A DNA stretch of 64,000 nt, from assembly GCA_964540025.1 (NCBI GenBank), contig CAZIKQ010000001.1, positions 183,921 to 247,920 on the forward strand, in the 5' to 3' direction. A program made the translations under genes and the position numbers. Below the pieces are notes generated by a model, which was not told where the DNA came from, did no database searches, and worked only from the letters and a program-made list of their open reading frames with translations. The stretch comes from RGIG250 sp964540025 (GTDB lineage: Bacteria > Bacillota > Negativicutes > Selenomonadales > Selenomonadaceae). Below, piece after piece: positions 1 through 8,238 of the stretch; the first letter of the stretch is position 1; every line of letters begins with the position of its first letter.

Positions 1-1540
1 CCTCCAAACTGTCTCCATCAACATATCTCCATACTACCTTTAGGAATTCATCCAGTAAGTTTTTCGCAACAGGATTGGGACAGCGGCATTTGGTTTGTAT
101 TTTGTACGTTATGTCATCAACCGGAATTCCACCAAAGAAATTCTTAAAAGTTCTATACTCAGAGCGAGTCACATTCCTTGTTTTGTATGTTGCCCACGAG
201 ATTGAAGAAAAGACGACATCTCTCACAATTTCAAGCTGACTTTTCAAATAATAAAGTCTGTTCGGCAAACCAGCGAATGCACTTCTATATATAGAAAAAC
301 CATTATCCAAACGCAAAATGTCATTACGGGTGAACTCGTATACTGGTACCTCAATACAATCCTCTGCAAAGGTGGTGATTCCATTCAATACCTTGAGTTC
401 TTTGGCTTTGTTGCACAAAATACCCGTGTAGTTCCCCTTGGATATACGAATGGCAAACATGACGCTACGACTATGAATTGGAATTCCGATTCCATTTTTC
501 AACAGGTTGATCAGTGCATCAAGGTTTGATGCCTCGGAAATGATAACGACTTCAATGGCCTCAAGGTTAGCGTTGTACCGGGATAATATATAATCTTTGG
601 AAGGATTGTTCTCATTTTGAGTTGCCGACCAAGTCCAAATGCCATAGCAATCGTCCGTGGAAGGACCATCTTTATAGAAAATCTTGTCTCTGTTTGTGAA
701 GTATGGCGGGACATTTTCATTTCTATGAAAAATACAGTAGCGCCCATTGTGGTCTAAATCAGCGTAACGAACAAGCCACTTTTGTTGCCTAGAATCTGAG
801 ATAACACCACATAAAGAAACGATTTCATCGCTACCAACGGGGGGTAGAATAGAAGTATCTGTATCGTCAAACTGTGCGAGATAATTAACATCATCGCTTT
901 TAGCAACGGTAGGAGCGGTCTGCAATTCAGTAATTCTCTCTTGCGCCTCAGCCAACGAGGATGCCAATGTGTCTTTGTCATGTTCAATCTCTTGTATTCT
1001 CTGTTCGTATTCTGCTTTTATAGTATTAACATCCTGCTGAGCGGCTTCAATTTGAATGCGTAGCTGGTGTTTTTCTTCTTCCATACTTTTAATGCGGTCA
1101 GCCACTTCGGCAATCCTTGCACGCTCAGATTTGATGCCCTCCATTCTTCCATGAAGTTTAGAGCGGGCATCCACGTCCAGAGTTTTTCCTGCAAGTTTGA
1201 GATATAAATCAACGTTATTGGCAAAGACAGAGTCGAGCATAGTCGTTGCTAGGGCAATGTCATGCGTTGAGCCTTCCCCTTCAAGCTTTTCTATGTTTTC
1301 CTGAATTCCTTTGAGCCAGGTGTCTACATTTTCATGAACCCACTTTGCGATAAAGAACTTGTCAACATTGGCTGTGGCAATTGACAGCGCATGTTGCTCT
1401 GTCAATAATTTGGCTCTGAATCCTTTTTGTATTTTCAGGAATTCTTGTTCGTTTTTTTTGAAGAATTCTTTGAATTTTCTACCGTTGATAATCCCGCAGA
1501 GGATTGATTTTTCTTCCTTAGTAAGATCATTGTAATTCAT
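1..1540 (-). CDS. Coiled-coil protein of unknown function, C-terminus cut by window edge
   Basis: An uninterrupted minus-strand frame runs from an ATG at about 1540 to the left edge, giving at least 513 codons with no stop in view. A good Shine-Dalgarno (AAGGGG) sits 7 nt upstream, and the gene starts about 11 nt after the stop of the preceding gene, so the two are surely co-transcribed. Roughly residues 140-215 are charged and heptad-like (repeated E, K, Q with spaced L/I), suggesting a coiled coil. The following part is mixed alpha/beta, rich in aromatic residues, with a Cys pair (KCRC) near the visible end. No signal peptide or membrane segment is seen. I do not recognise the family. The AT-rich codon use differs from the housekeeping genes further right and suggests acquisition. 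A role with the upstream zinc-ribbon protein is inferred from spacing only. Confidence 0.8.
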   Translation of the reverse strand, partial: MNYNDLTKEEKSILCGIINGRKFKEFFKKNEQEFLKIQKGFRAKLLTEQHALSIATANVDKFFIAKWVHENVDTWLKGIQENIEKLEGEGSTHDIALATTMLDSVFANNVDLYLKLAGKTLDVDARSKLHGRMEGIKSERARIAEVADRIKSMEEEKHQLRIQIEAAQQDVNTIKAEYEQRIQEIEHDKDTLASSLAEAQERITELQTAPTVAKSDDVNYLAQFDDTDTSILPPVGSDEIVSLCGVISDSRQQKWLVRYADLDHNGRYCIFHRNENVPPYFTNRDKIFYKDGPSTDDCYGIWTWSATQNENNPSKDYILSRYNANLEAIEVVIISEASNLDALINLLKNGIGIPIHSRSVMFAIRISKGNYTGILCNKAKELKVLNGITTFAEDCIEVPVYEFTRNDILRLDNGFSIYRSAFAGLPNRLYYLKSQLEIVRDVVFSSISWATYKTRNVTRSEYRTFKNFFGGIPVDDITYKIQTKCRCPNPVAKNLLDEFLKVVWRYVDGDSLE

Positions 1541-1551
1541 AATATATCCCC

Positions 1552-3111
1552 TTATTTATTCGTATTCATGCTGCGATATGTTTCCTGCAACCTGCGGTAA
1601 GATTGTTCATTAATGGTGCCATTTTTAATACATTTTCGTATCCACTGATATATCTGTGGATAGCACTTCATGCCCGCTAACATATTTCGCAAAGAGTGCG
1701 GAGTTGGGATTGTTGCCCCTGATACATTAGTAAGTCGCTTCAGAATTTTATTTTCGTCCTTTACAACGATGGGCTGTTGTTTCTTAAAATCGATTTGCCA
1801 GATGACATCAAGACCAACGAAAACTTGCACGCTTAAACCGTAGGCTAGTCCGTCTAACTCTATACATTTGTCAGCGGATAATTTTCGCTTATCTACAATA
1901 TAGTTATTGTTGGAGATAGTCAGATGTCCATCAAATGTTGATTGGAAGCGCAGTGTTTTGTCGTGTGGTAGAGTATCGGTTTCGCCAGGATTAACTTCAA
2001 CACCTGCAATATCGGTTACTGAAACTTTTGGATGCAAGCCTGCTTGGTCAAGAGGCTCTTTCCAAAAGTATGTATATTGTATGGCTTGTGTACGGCCAGC
2101 GGATATCAACTGCTGCCTGCCGGAACAAAACACCTCATATAGTTTTGGCTGAGATGAATTGCAATTTAGCTGACGAACTGTCACAGAAGGAAATGTTTTA
2201 ACTATAGCGACATTACCTTCGACGAGTATGTACATACTGTTCTGATTATGCTTAACTATGTAATTACCTTCGACAAATAACGGCCATATCGGTTGTAATG
2301 AAACAGGGTGATCCGTCAGGCGGCAATGGAAGTCAAGATAGAATCGGGCGGCATCTTCATTAAATGCAGATGCAGATACCACATAGAGGGTCCACGTTTC
2401 CCCCTCGATTCGTTTTTGCATTATTTTTTGAATTCGCATGCTACTGCATGACTTTCTATAGATGTAGCCACGTTCCAGCAGATAGTATTCTTTCCCAATC
2501 TCAACATCGGCGTCATATGAGAGTTTGTTACCGGAAACTTTATCAAACAATGTGCCTTCCGGATCAATGCCTTTAATCTCTGCCGGCCAAAATTCATGTA
2601 ATTTATCGCTTCCGTTTTGAAACCTGAGAGTGTATTTTTCGAATGGCCTTTCACCGATCGGAAGATATGTGATACTGTCGTGATTTAAGCGTTCTTTGGT
2701 GAACACATAGCGTACATCAAATGCTCCTTTTGGCCTGATTTCTATACGGAAGTCCTTGTTGAGCGAACTTATCGGCGCACGAATCAAACCGACTGAAAAA
2801 CTAAAAGAAGATGAGGATACGCTTGTAATGCGGATTGGTAAATCGTGCTCCTGAGAATTGTAGGAGATTGGACAGCCAGCTCCGAATGTACGCTCAGGAC
2901 AATCTTTTCTTTTTTCACGGGCACTGTGTCTAAAGTGACGTGTTCTGATATCACCATCGGTAAGAGTAACATATTGTCCACAGAGTTCACACATAAACAG
3001 ACCACTTTGAGCAGATACAGTTCCACCTGGATGCAATCTGGCGGCTTCTTCTGCTGTAATATGCTTCCAGCTGTTTTCTGACCACATACAGACATGTGTT
3101 AGTGCAACCAT
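1552..3111 (-). CDS. Protein with CoiA-like zinc-ribbon N-terminus, function unknown
   Basis: 519 residues. The second in-frame ATG (3111) is preferred because the GAGGAGG ribosome site is about 7 nt before it and directly abuts the first ATG (3117). Residues about 35-85 carry a CxxC...HFxHS...C pattern (CELCGQY, then RHFRHS, then KDCPER), which resembles the zinc-ribbon at the N-terminus of CoiA-type competence proteins. The CoiA nuclease residues are not evident. The middle looks beta-rich, with repeated short hydrophobic strands, and the last 60 residues look helical and basic. It is the first large gene of a two-gene unit with the coiled-coil gene downstream, behind a broken XRE regulator and a small HTH gene. 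Zn-ribbon proteins of this sort are common next to helicases and nucleases in mobile defence islands, so a DNA-related or defence role is plausible but unproven. Confidence 0.75.
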   Translation of the reverse strand: MVALTHVCMWSENSWKHITAEEAARLHPGGTVSAQSGLFMCELCGQYVTLTDGDIRTRHFRHSAREKRKDCPERTFGAGCPISYNSQEHDLPIRITSVSSSSFSFSVGLIRAPISSLNKDFRIEIRPKGAFDVRYVFTKERLNHDSITYLPIGERPFEKYTLRFQNGSDKLHEFWPAEIKGIDPEGTLFDKVSGNKLSYDADVEIGKEYYLLERGYIYRKSCSSMRIQKIMQKRIEGETWTLYVVSASAFNEDAARFYLDFHCRLTDHPVSLQPIWPLFVEGNYIVKHNQNSMYILVEGNVAIVKTFPSVTVRQLNCNSSQPKLYEVFCSGRQQLISAGRTQAIQYTYFWKEPLDQAGLHPKVSVTDIAGVEVNPGETDTLPHDKTLRFQSTFDGHLTISNNNYIVDKRKLSADKCIELDGLAYGLSVQVFVGLDVIWQIDFKKQQPIVVKDENKILKRLTNVSGATIPTPHSLRNMLAGMKCYPQIYQWIRKCIKNGTINEQSYRRLQETYRSMNTNK

Positions 3112-3117
3112 ATGCAT

Positions 3118-3490
3118 TCCTCCTCTCTAATATGTAGGGCAGTTCATCAAAGCGGTGGCTTTCCAAGAGTTGATTGACCACTTGTGTATTAACATTGCCG
3201 ATGTAGAGGTTTCGTGCTGCTTAGGCTGACAATCCCGCTCGTCAATCTCATAATTTTTCTATCGGTAACATCGGCCCCGCCTGAAAGAAAGGCGGTGGAG
3301 ACATTGAATATTCTGGCAAAATGGATGATGTTTTCGGCCCCGGTTTTGTTTGTCTTTCCGGTTAGGAAACGGCTGAGCAGGCTGTCCTTACATCCAATTT
3401 TTAACGCAAGATCAGTCTGAGATGCCTTGGATATTTCATTAGATCGACAAGCTGCTGTTCGACAGTACCGGGCAAAAATGTATTCTCCAT
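3118..3490 (-). pseudogene. Degenerate XRE-family regulator, broken in several frames
   Basis: Reading the minus strand from the ATG at 3490 gives a short start (MENTFLPGTVEQQ...). Near 3434 the sense continues in another frame with a typical XRE helix-turn-helix (SQTDLALKIG, then SLLSRFLTGK, then IIHFARIFNVST). Near 3255 it changes frame again in a run of five A, and one further stop (TAA, 3221-3223) interrupts a C-terminal piece readable as LYIGNVNTQVVNQLLES. The pieces line up in the order expected of a phage- or ICE-type repressor of about 120 residues, so I read this as one decayed gene, not several small ones. The call that the pieces belong together is inference. It lies 3 nt after the small HTH gene and directly before the zinc-ribbon gene, whose ribosome site overlaps the end of the remnant. 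Confidence 0.6.
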
Positions 3491-3493
3491 TCG

Positions 3494-3709
3494 TTATGCC
3501 CTACGGTCCTTGTTTTTTGCTTTGATATGTTTTCTGCGTTTGATTCTGGCATCAGCGGGCTTCTCTGCATCTTCTGGGATAATCCAGCGGCGTCCTGCTT
3601 GTGGTGCGCCGGGGATGCGATTTTGGCTACAAAGAACACCCACACGACGAGGAGACATCCCCCATTTCTCCGCCAACTCAAAAGTTGATAAATAACGCGT
3701 TCTCAACAT
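3494..3709 (-). CDS. Small winged-helix/excisionase-like DNA-binding protein
   Basis: 71 residues. Residues about 6-50 form a MerR/excisionase-type helix-turn-helix: LSTFELAEKWGMSPRRVGVL, then an arginine-bearing wing and WIIPEDAEKPAD. This small HTH type is widespread in Firmicutes integrative elements, beside XRE regulators and restriction or defence cargo. The basic tail (KRRKHIKAKNK) would contact DNA. The start is uncertain: AAAAGG lies immediately before the ATG, an unusually short spacing. A minus-strand promoter with an inverted repeat in its spacer lies just upstream (3733-3760), so it may regulate itself and the cassette downstream. It is the first gene of the left-edge unit. Confidence 0.7.
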   Translation of the reverse strand: MLRTRYLSTFELAEKWGMSPRRVGVLCSQNRIPGAPQAGRRWIIPEDAEKPADARIKRRKHIKAKNKDRRA

Positions 3710-3732
3710 CCTTTTCAGCTGAATCTGATAAT

Positions 3733-3760
3733 ATTATATTCTACTTACAGAATAATACAA
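3733..3760 (-). promoter_or_regulatory. Putative promoter with operator-like inverted repeat
   Basis: Minus strand TTGTAT, 16 nt, TATAAT. The spacer holds an inverted repeat, TATTCT-N6-AGAATA (3737-3754), placed where a repressor would block polymerase. It likely drives the HTH gene and the left-edge cassette. Confidence 0.45.
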
Positions 3761-3776
3761 AGGCATATGTTGTGAA

Positions 3777-3829
3777 AAATCGCCGCCCTGTGTATTTTGC
3801 CTTTTTGCAAAAATTCAGGGCGGCGATTT
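3777..3829 (-). terminator. Rho-independent terminator after the TRAP operon
   Basis: A 14-bp perfect stem (AAATCGCCGCCCTG and its complement) closes a 25-nt loop. Reading the minus strand, the second arm ends in a run of five T. It lies about 145 nt after the dctM stop and isolates that operon from the HTH gene beyond. Confidence 0.7.
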
Positions 3830-3973
3830 CTTGTATAACGAAAACCATGCGATAGTCGCGTGGTCAGCTTGTCGATAAATCCCTATTTGTATCGTTATAG
3901 TGACTAGATTTTATTAGTACATTGAATAAGGGGCTTTTTCTACACTCTGACCACCCGCTATGCAGGTGGAGCT

Positions 3974-5251
3974 TTACTTAAGAACTTGCGGTAGCCAGGT
4001 GGCCAGCTCCGGCACGACAGCCAGCAGGAGAATTTCTCCCGCCATAATAGCTACGAAGGGCATCGACCCGGCGATAATTTCGTGCATACGGGAATCGGGG
4101 CTTATCCCCTTGATGACAAACAGGTTCATGCCGATAGGCGGCGTGATGAGAGCCAGCTCCATATTGATGAGCAGTACGACGTTGAACCAAATCAAGTCAA
4201 AGCCAAGATGACGCATGATGGGATAAATCATGGGAAGAGTAATGAGAATGATGGATACTGTCTCAAGGAAGCAGCCCAGGAACAGCAGGACAAGATTTAT
4301 TCCCACGAAAATGACCCAGCGGTTCACGTCAGCTTCGGTAACCACGGCCATGAGAGCCTGGGGTACCTGCAAGGCGGTGAGAATGAAGCCGAACAGCATG
4401 GCGCCGATCATGATGGCAAAAATCATGGAAGTGGTGCGGACGGTGGCAATGAGGATCTCATTCATATCACCGAGGGAAACGGTCCGGTAAATGAAGAAGG
4501 TGATGACGAGGCTGTACACCGTACCCACCGCCGCCGCCTCTGTAGGAGTGAATATACCGGAGTAAATACCGCCGATGACGATAACGGGAAGCAGCAACCC
4601 CCAAAAGGTTTCCTTCAGGACAGCCATCCGTTCCTCGATGGGAGCCAATGGTTGCAGCGCCATATCCTTTGCCCGGTAAATCACGTAACCGGCAAAGGCA
4701 ATGGTCAGGACAAGACCCGGGATAATTCCGGACATGAACAGCTTGCCCACTGATTCATCGGTAATGGCGCCGTAGAGGATCATGGGGATGCTGGGGGGAA
4801 TGAGAATGCCCAGCGTGCCGCCGGCGGCCACCGTGCCGAGAACCTGCTTGCGTTCATATCCCCGGGCGAGCATTTCCGGAATCGCCATTGCCCCGATAGT
4901 TACCGCCGTAGCAACGGAGCTGCCGGAGATGGCGGCAAAGACAGCGCAGGCAAATACCGTGGCAATCCCCAAGCCACCCGGCAAATGGCCCAGCCACTTG
5001 GCCCCCAGCTCAAAGAGATTGGCCCCGACTTTGCCCTTCAGCAGGATCTGGCTCATTAGTACATACAGGGGAACGGCTGAGAGGACGAAATCATCAAGGG
5101 TCTTATAAGCGATCACCGGAATATGAGTGAGACCGGACAGTCCTCCTAAAAACGCCACCATACCCATAGCTCCTACCATAGCCAGGGCAAAGGCAACGGG
5201 CATGCCCAAAAGGAGCAGCAGCATGAGAATCGCAATAAATCCGAAGAGCAT
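3974..5251 (-). CDS. dctM: TRAP transporter large permease DctM
   Basis: 425 residues, the normal length for the 12-TM ion-coupling subunit of a TRAP transporter, which uses a sodium or proton gradient to import a carboxylate delivered by the DctP binding protein. Hydrophobic segments run the full length. The family-typical pieces GMPVAFALAM near residue 17, GGTLGILIPPSIP around 145 and LLINMELALITPPIGMN near 365 are visible. It begins one base after the dctQ stop, so the two subunits are translationally coupled. The three genes form a dctP-dctQ-dctM operon. The substrate cannot be read from the sequence; C4-dicarboxylates, sialic acid or other organic acids are all possible. Confidence 0.95.
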   Translation of the reverse strand: MLFGFIAILMLLLLLGMPVAFALAMVGAMGMVAFLGGLSGLTHIPVIAYKTLDDFVLSAVPLYVLMSQILLKGKVGANLFELGAKWLGHLPGGLGIATVFACAVFAAISGSSVATAVTIGAMAIPEMLARGYERKQVLGTVAAGGTLGILIPPSIPMILYGAITDESVGKLFMSGIIPGLVLTIAFAGYVIYRAKDMALQPLAPIEERMAVLKETFWGLLLPVIVIGGIYSGIFTPTEAAAVGTVYSLVITFFIYRTVSLGDMNEILIATVRTTSMIFAIMIGAMLFGFILTALQVPQALMAVVTEADVNRWVIFVGINLVLLFLGCFLETVSIILITLPMIYPIMRHLGFDLIWFNVVLLINMELALITPPIGMNLFVIKGISPDSRMHEIIAGSMPFVAIMAGEILLLAVVPELATWLPQVLK

Positions 5252-5252
5252 C

Positions 5253-5795
5253 TCAGCGGCCTCCCTTCAGGGTTCTGTCACATTCGGCGGCCTTGCCGGT
5301 TATCAGAAACCATGCGTCAAGGATAAGGCGGCGAACCAGCTCCAGCATAAGGAGGGCAGAGCCAATCACCATTGAAATCTGGGGAATATAAAGGGGGAAG
5401 CGGAGGATAGAGGGAGACAGCTTGTTATAGGTATAGGATGATATTACCATGTCGGTACTTTCGGTCATAAAGATGAAGAAGAGGAAAAGGGAAATGGCCG
5501 TCATCAGAAAGCGCACCCCGGCCCCCAGCTTCGGGGAGAAATGACCGGTAATAATATCCACGCTGATATGGGCTCCGTCTCTAAATGCGATAGCGAAGCC
5601 CAAAAAGCCAGCCACGATAATCAGGTAAGTGGAAATCTCCAATACCCATTCCGTAGGCGAATCAAAGAGCCCCCGCATGATGATTTCATAGACAACAATG
5701 AAAGCAACGGCGAGGATACAAAGGCCCGCAAGTATCGCCGCGGTTCTGGTGATAAGGGACAGGAGCTTCTCAAGTCCTCTGAACAGTGATTTCAT
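5253..5795 (-). CDS. dctQ: TRAP transporter small permease DctQ
   Basis: 180 residues with four predicted membrane helices (about 15-40, 50-70, 90-110 and 130-155), typical of the small membrane subunit that pairs with DctM. The motif EWVLEISTYLIIVAGFLG between helices 1 and 2 is family-typical. The basic C-terminal tail should be cytoplasmic. It lies 67 nt after dctP and 1 nt before dctM. Confidence 0.92.
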   Translation of the reverse strand: MKSLFRGLEKLLSLITRTAAILAGLCILAVAFIVVYEIIMRGLFDSPTEWVLEISTYLIIVAGFLGFAIAFRDGAHISVDIITGHFSPKLGAGVRFLMTAISLFLFFIFMTESTDMVISSYTYNKLSPSILRFPLYIPQISMVIGSALLMLELVRRLILDAWFLITGKAAECDRTLKGGR

Positions 5796-5862
5796 AACGG
5801 AAAACTCCTAAAAATTCAGCCGACCTCCAGCTGAGGCCGGCTGAAAAACCTCGATTGCAAAA

Positions 5863-6906
5863 TTATTTGTTAGCGGCGAGGCACTGGTCTACCAGAGTCT
5901 TGCCCAGCTTGGGATTGTTCTTTATGAAGTCGTCACGAACCTGCTTGGTAGCTTCCTGCCAAAGGGCTACCTCATCAGCCGGAACCTGATATACCTCCAT
6001 CCCGGCCTTGGCCAGATCCTCCATGGCCTTAAGGTCAGCGGACTTTGTCTCGCTGTGGATCTTGGCCCGGGCCTCCTCGGCGCACTGGCTGAGAAGCTTC
6101 TTCTGGTCAGCGGACAGCTTCTCATAGGTCTTGCCGTTCATGGCTACGACGAACTCGCAAAAAGCATGGTTGGTCATGGTAAGATACTTGGCAACTTCGT
6201 AAATCTTACGGTTAAAGGTAGCAGTGGTACCGGAAACCTGACCATCGATGGTGCCCCGCTGGATACCCATATAAACCTCGCTGGAGCCCATGGTTACCGG
6301 GGATGCTCCCAGAGCCTTGATGGTCTCAGCGGGAATCTGGCCGTAGCCTCTGATCTGAAGACCCTTGAAATCCTCCGGCTTCTTCAGGGGACGCTTGTTG
6401 TTGCAGACCTGAATGTAACCATAGTCGGCCCAGATGAGGGGATGAACGCCTTTCTTTTCCAGCTCGGCGGAAAGGGTCTTGCCGAAATCGCCGGTCATCG
6501 CCTTGGTAACGGAGTCGTAGGTGGTCATGAGGAACGGAACGTCCAGAACCGCCAGCTCCGGGACGACAGTAGTCCACATGGCGGTGGAGTTCAATCCAAT
6601 GTCGAGGCCGCCGTTCATGATGGCGTCGTTCATGCTCTTATCGTTATAGAGCTGACCGGCCGGATAGGTGGTGATTTTTATCTGGCCCTTGGATTTTTCG
6701 TTGACATTTTTCGCAAAGAGCTCAATGTTCTTGGACAGGTAGTGCTCGGCCGGCAGCTGATAGGCCAGCTTCAATTCTACCGGCTTGCCGGCAGCCGCTT
6801 TATCATCCTTCGGCGCTTCGGACTTTCCCAGACCGCAGCCCGCCAGCGCCATCATGCTGAGAAGGGCAATGGCGGTCAGAAAGAGCTTCAGAGTATTCTT
6901 CTTCAT
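5863..6906 (-). CDS. dctP: TRAP transporter solute-binding protein DctP (lipoprotein)
   Basis: 347 residues. The N-terminus is a lipoprotein signal: MKKNTLKLF, a hydrophobic stretch and the lipobox LAGC with Cys near 24, so the mature protein would be tethered in the periplasm. The rest is a DctP-type periplasmic fold. LQIRGYGQIPAETIKALGASP holds the arginine that in the family binds the substrate carboxylate, and SSEVYMGIQRGTIDGQVS is the usual hinge region. GGGGG sits 9 nt before the ATG. It is the first gene of the dctPQM operon, behind a good promoter. The preferred ligand is unknown, but a carboxylate is expected. Confidence 0.93.
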   Translation of the reverse strand: MKKNTLKLFLTAIALLSMMALAGCGLGKSEAPKDDKAAAGKPVELKLAYQLPAEHYLSKNIELFAKNVNEKSKGQIKITTYPAGQLYNDKSMNDAIMNGGLDIGLNSTAMWTTVVPELAVLDVPFLMTTYDSVTKAMTGDFGKTLSAELEKKGVHPLIWADYGYIQVCNNKRPLKKPEDFKGLQIRGYGQIPAETIKALGASPVTMGSSEVYMGIQRGTIDGQVSGTTATFNRKIYEVAKYLTMTNHAFCEFVVAMNGKTYEKLSADQKKLLSQCAEEARAKIHSETKSADLKAMEDLAKAGMEVYQVPADEVALWQEATKQVRDDFIKNNPKLGKTLVDQCLAANK

Positions 6907-6979
6907 TTGCTTTTTCCCCCTGTGTAATACTTACAATCAAGCCGGACAAAAAGAAACCGGCTTCGAAGGTACAGGAATC

Positions 6980-7008
6980 AGTATACCTATGAAATTGAAA
7001 TTTTGCAA
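6980..7008 (-). promoter_or_regulatory. Promoter of dctPQM
   Basis: Minus strand TTGCAA (7003-7008), 17 nt, TATACT (6980-6985). Between it and dctP the leader forms a small hairpin (AAGCCGG 6939-6945 with CCGGCTT 6957-6963). The 327-nt gap 6907-7233 holds this and the oppositely directed promoter at 7140; nothing else is seen. Confidence 0.6.
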
Positions 7009-7139
7009 GAAAAATATCATAAATTTTTGTAAATTTGTAAACTTATACAGGGATGGATTGTATGAGTAAATTGGGCAACTGTATAATGATTAAAAGAGAT
7101 AGATTGTAAAAAATGAAAAATAAGGGCCAGTAGTTTTTC

Positions 7140-7168
7140 TTGTAAATACCGGAAGAAAATGTTAGAAT
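7140..7168 (+). promoter_or_regulatory. Promoter of the pseudopilin cluster
   Basis: TTGTAA, 17 nt, TAGAAT, with the expected start about 60 nt before the first pseudopilin gene. A second candidate (TTGTAT, 18 nt, TATAAT) lies at 7058-7087. Confidence 0.4.
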
Positions 7169-7233
7169 CGTCGTTGATTGAAGAGTGATTTATTGAGAGC
7201 GCCGCGAGGCGATAAGAAGCGAGGCAGCGAATC

Positions 7234-7635
7234 ATGGAAGTCATGAAGAGGAACCGGATCAAAAGAAAGAGCCAGCGGGGCTTCATGCTGTTGGAGCTGG
7301 TAGTGGTTATGGGAATTATCGGAGTGCTGGCGGCCATGGCGGTTCCCCGGTTCACCGATACGCTGACGTCAGCCCGGACTGCCCGGGTGCAGGCGGATCT
7401 TCAGGTCTTGAATTCTGCTATCGTAATGCGGATGGCGGAGAAGGGGGCGGTTCCTGCCGCCATTTCTGATTTAGCCGACTATGTAAGCAATGTGGAGGAG
7501 TTGCAGCCTCCCTCCGGAACGGTATATCTAAAGACCGGAGGTACTGCTTCCGCCACGGCCTACACCCTGTCCGGGGATGGGACGGAAGCTTTGTTTGACG
7601 GACACGGGGTGAATGAGCTGGGCAAAAAGCAGTAG
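7234..7635 (+). CDS. Major pseudopilin / type IV prepilin-like protein (GspG/PilA type)
   Basis: 133 residues. A basic leader ends in the class III prepilin signal RG^FMLLELVVVMGIIGVLA at residues about 16-35: glycine before the cut, phenylalanine after it and glutamate at +5, followed by the long hydrophobic helix that packs into the pilus core. After cleavage by the prepilin peptidase encoded next, it would assemble into a pilus or pseudopilus in the inner membrane. It is the only member of the cluster with both a perfect signal and a GspG-like body (DLQVLNSAIVM, SGTVYLKTGG). GAGG lies 9 nt before the start; a second ATG three codons later is also possible. Confidence 0.85.
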   Translation: MEVMKRNRIKRKSQRGFMLLELVVVMGIIGVLAAMAVPRFTDTLTSARTARVQADLQVLNSAIVMRMAEKGAVPAAISDLADYVSNVEELQPPSGTVYLKTGGTASATAYTLSGDGTEALFDGHGVNELGKKQ

Positions 7636-7689
7636 CCCTTTTGGAAATATTAAGCTGGAAACTCCTCTTTGATTGTTTAAGGTATACCA

Positions 7690-8238
7690 ATGAGCGATAG
7701 TAAAATCATCCTTCATAGCCGCTATTTGGCGCTGACAATTATGGCAGCGCTTTTTTGGTGTCTGTACAGCCGGGAAATAGTGACGGCAGAAGCGGTGACG
7801 GCAGCGGTATTTTTATCGGTGATAGCAGCGGCGGATCTGCGGTTCGGGTTGATTCTCGACCGGGTTTCCGCCGCTTTTTTTATGGCGGTGACGATTTTCA
7901 AGCTGCTGGGAAATGGAGACTGGACAGAGAGCGCTATCGGCGCTGTGGCCGCCGGGAGCTTCTTCCTTCTGCTGCGGATGCTTTCCAGCGGCGGTATGGG
8001 GCTGGGGGATGTGAAGCTGGCGGCGGTGATTGGCTGGTGGCTTGGGCCGGATCGCTGCCTGTCTGCCCTGCTCCTTTCCTTTATCACGGCGATGCCGGTA
8101 GCCCTGGTCCTGCTGGTTGTTTACCGGCACTGGCGGATGGCGATACCCTTTGGTCCCTTTATGGCCCTGGGAGCCTGGCTGGCCTTCGTTTACGAAAGGG
8201 AAATTTTTTCTCTCTGGAGCTGCCTATGGGAGATATAA
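7690..8238 (+). CDS. pilD: Prepilin peptidase, short A24 form
   Basis: 182 residues, an inner-membrane aspartyl protease that removes prepilin leaders. Both catalytic aspartates are visible: the D in AAADLRFGLILD near residue 50 and the D of GGMGLGDVKLA near 107 (the GxGD motif). The usual N-terminal zinc-binding N-methylase domain is absent, so the protein is about 70 residues shorter than Escherichia-type PilD; such short peptidases are known in Gram-positive competence systems. Six to seven hydrophobic segments are present. It lies between the major pseudopilin and the minor ones and overlaps the next gene by 13 nt. Confidence 0.9.
   Translation: MSDSKIILHSRYLALTIMAALFWCLYSREIVTAEAVTAAVFLSVIAAADLRFGLILDRVSAAFFMAVTIFKLLGNGDWTESAIGAVAAGSFFLLLRMLSSGGMGLGDVKLAAVIGWWLGPDRCLSALLLSFITAMPVALVLLVVYRHWRMAIPFGPFMALGAWLAFVYEREIFSLWSCLWEI

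Noticed and set aside
511..1224. Three short minus-strand frames of 68-78 codons
   Set aside because: They are other-frame shadows of the long edge-crossing frame 1-1540, which is continuous and has a proper start.
6055..6927. 290-codon open frame on the plus strand over dctP
   Set aside because: It is fully antisense to a clear TRAP binding protein with signal peptide and family motifs; no ribosome site or family likeness.
7755..8225. N-terminal extension of the GspH-like frame
   Set aside because: It lies inside the prepilin peptidase gene; the prepilin signal requires a start at 8226.
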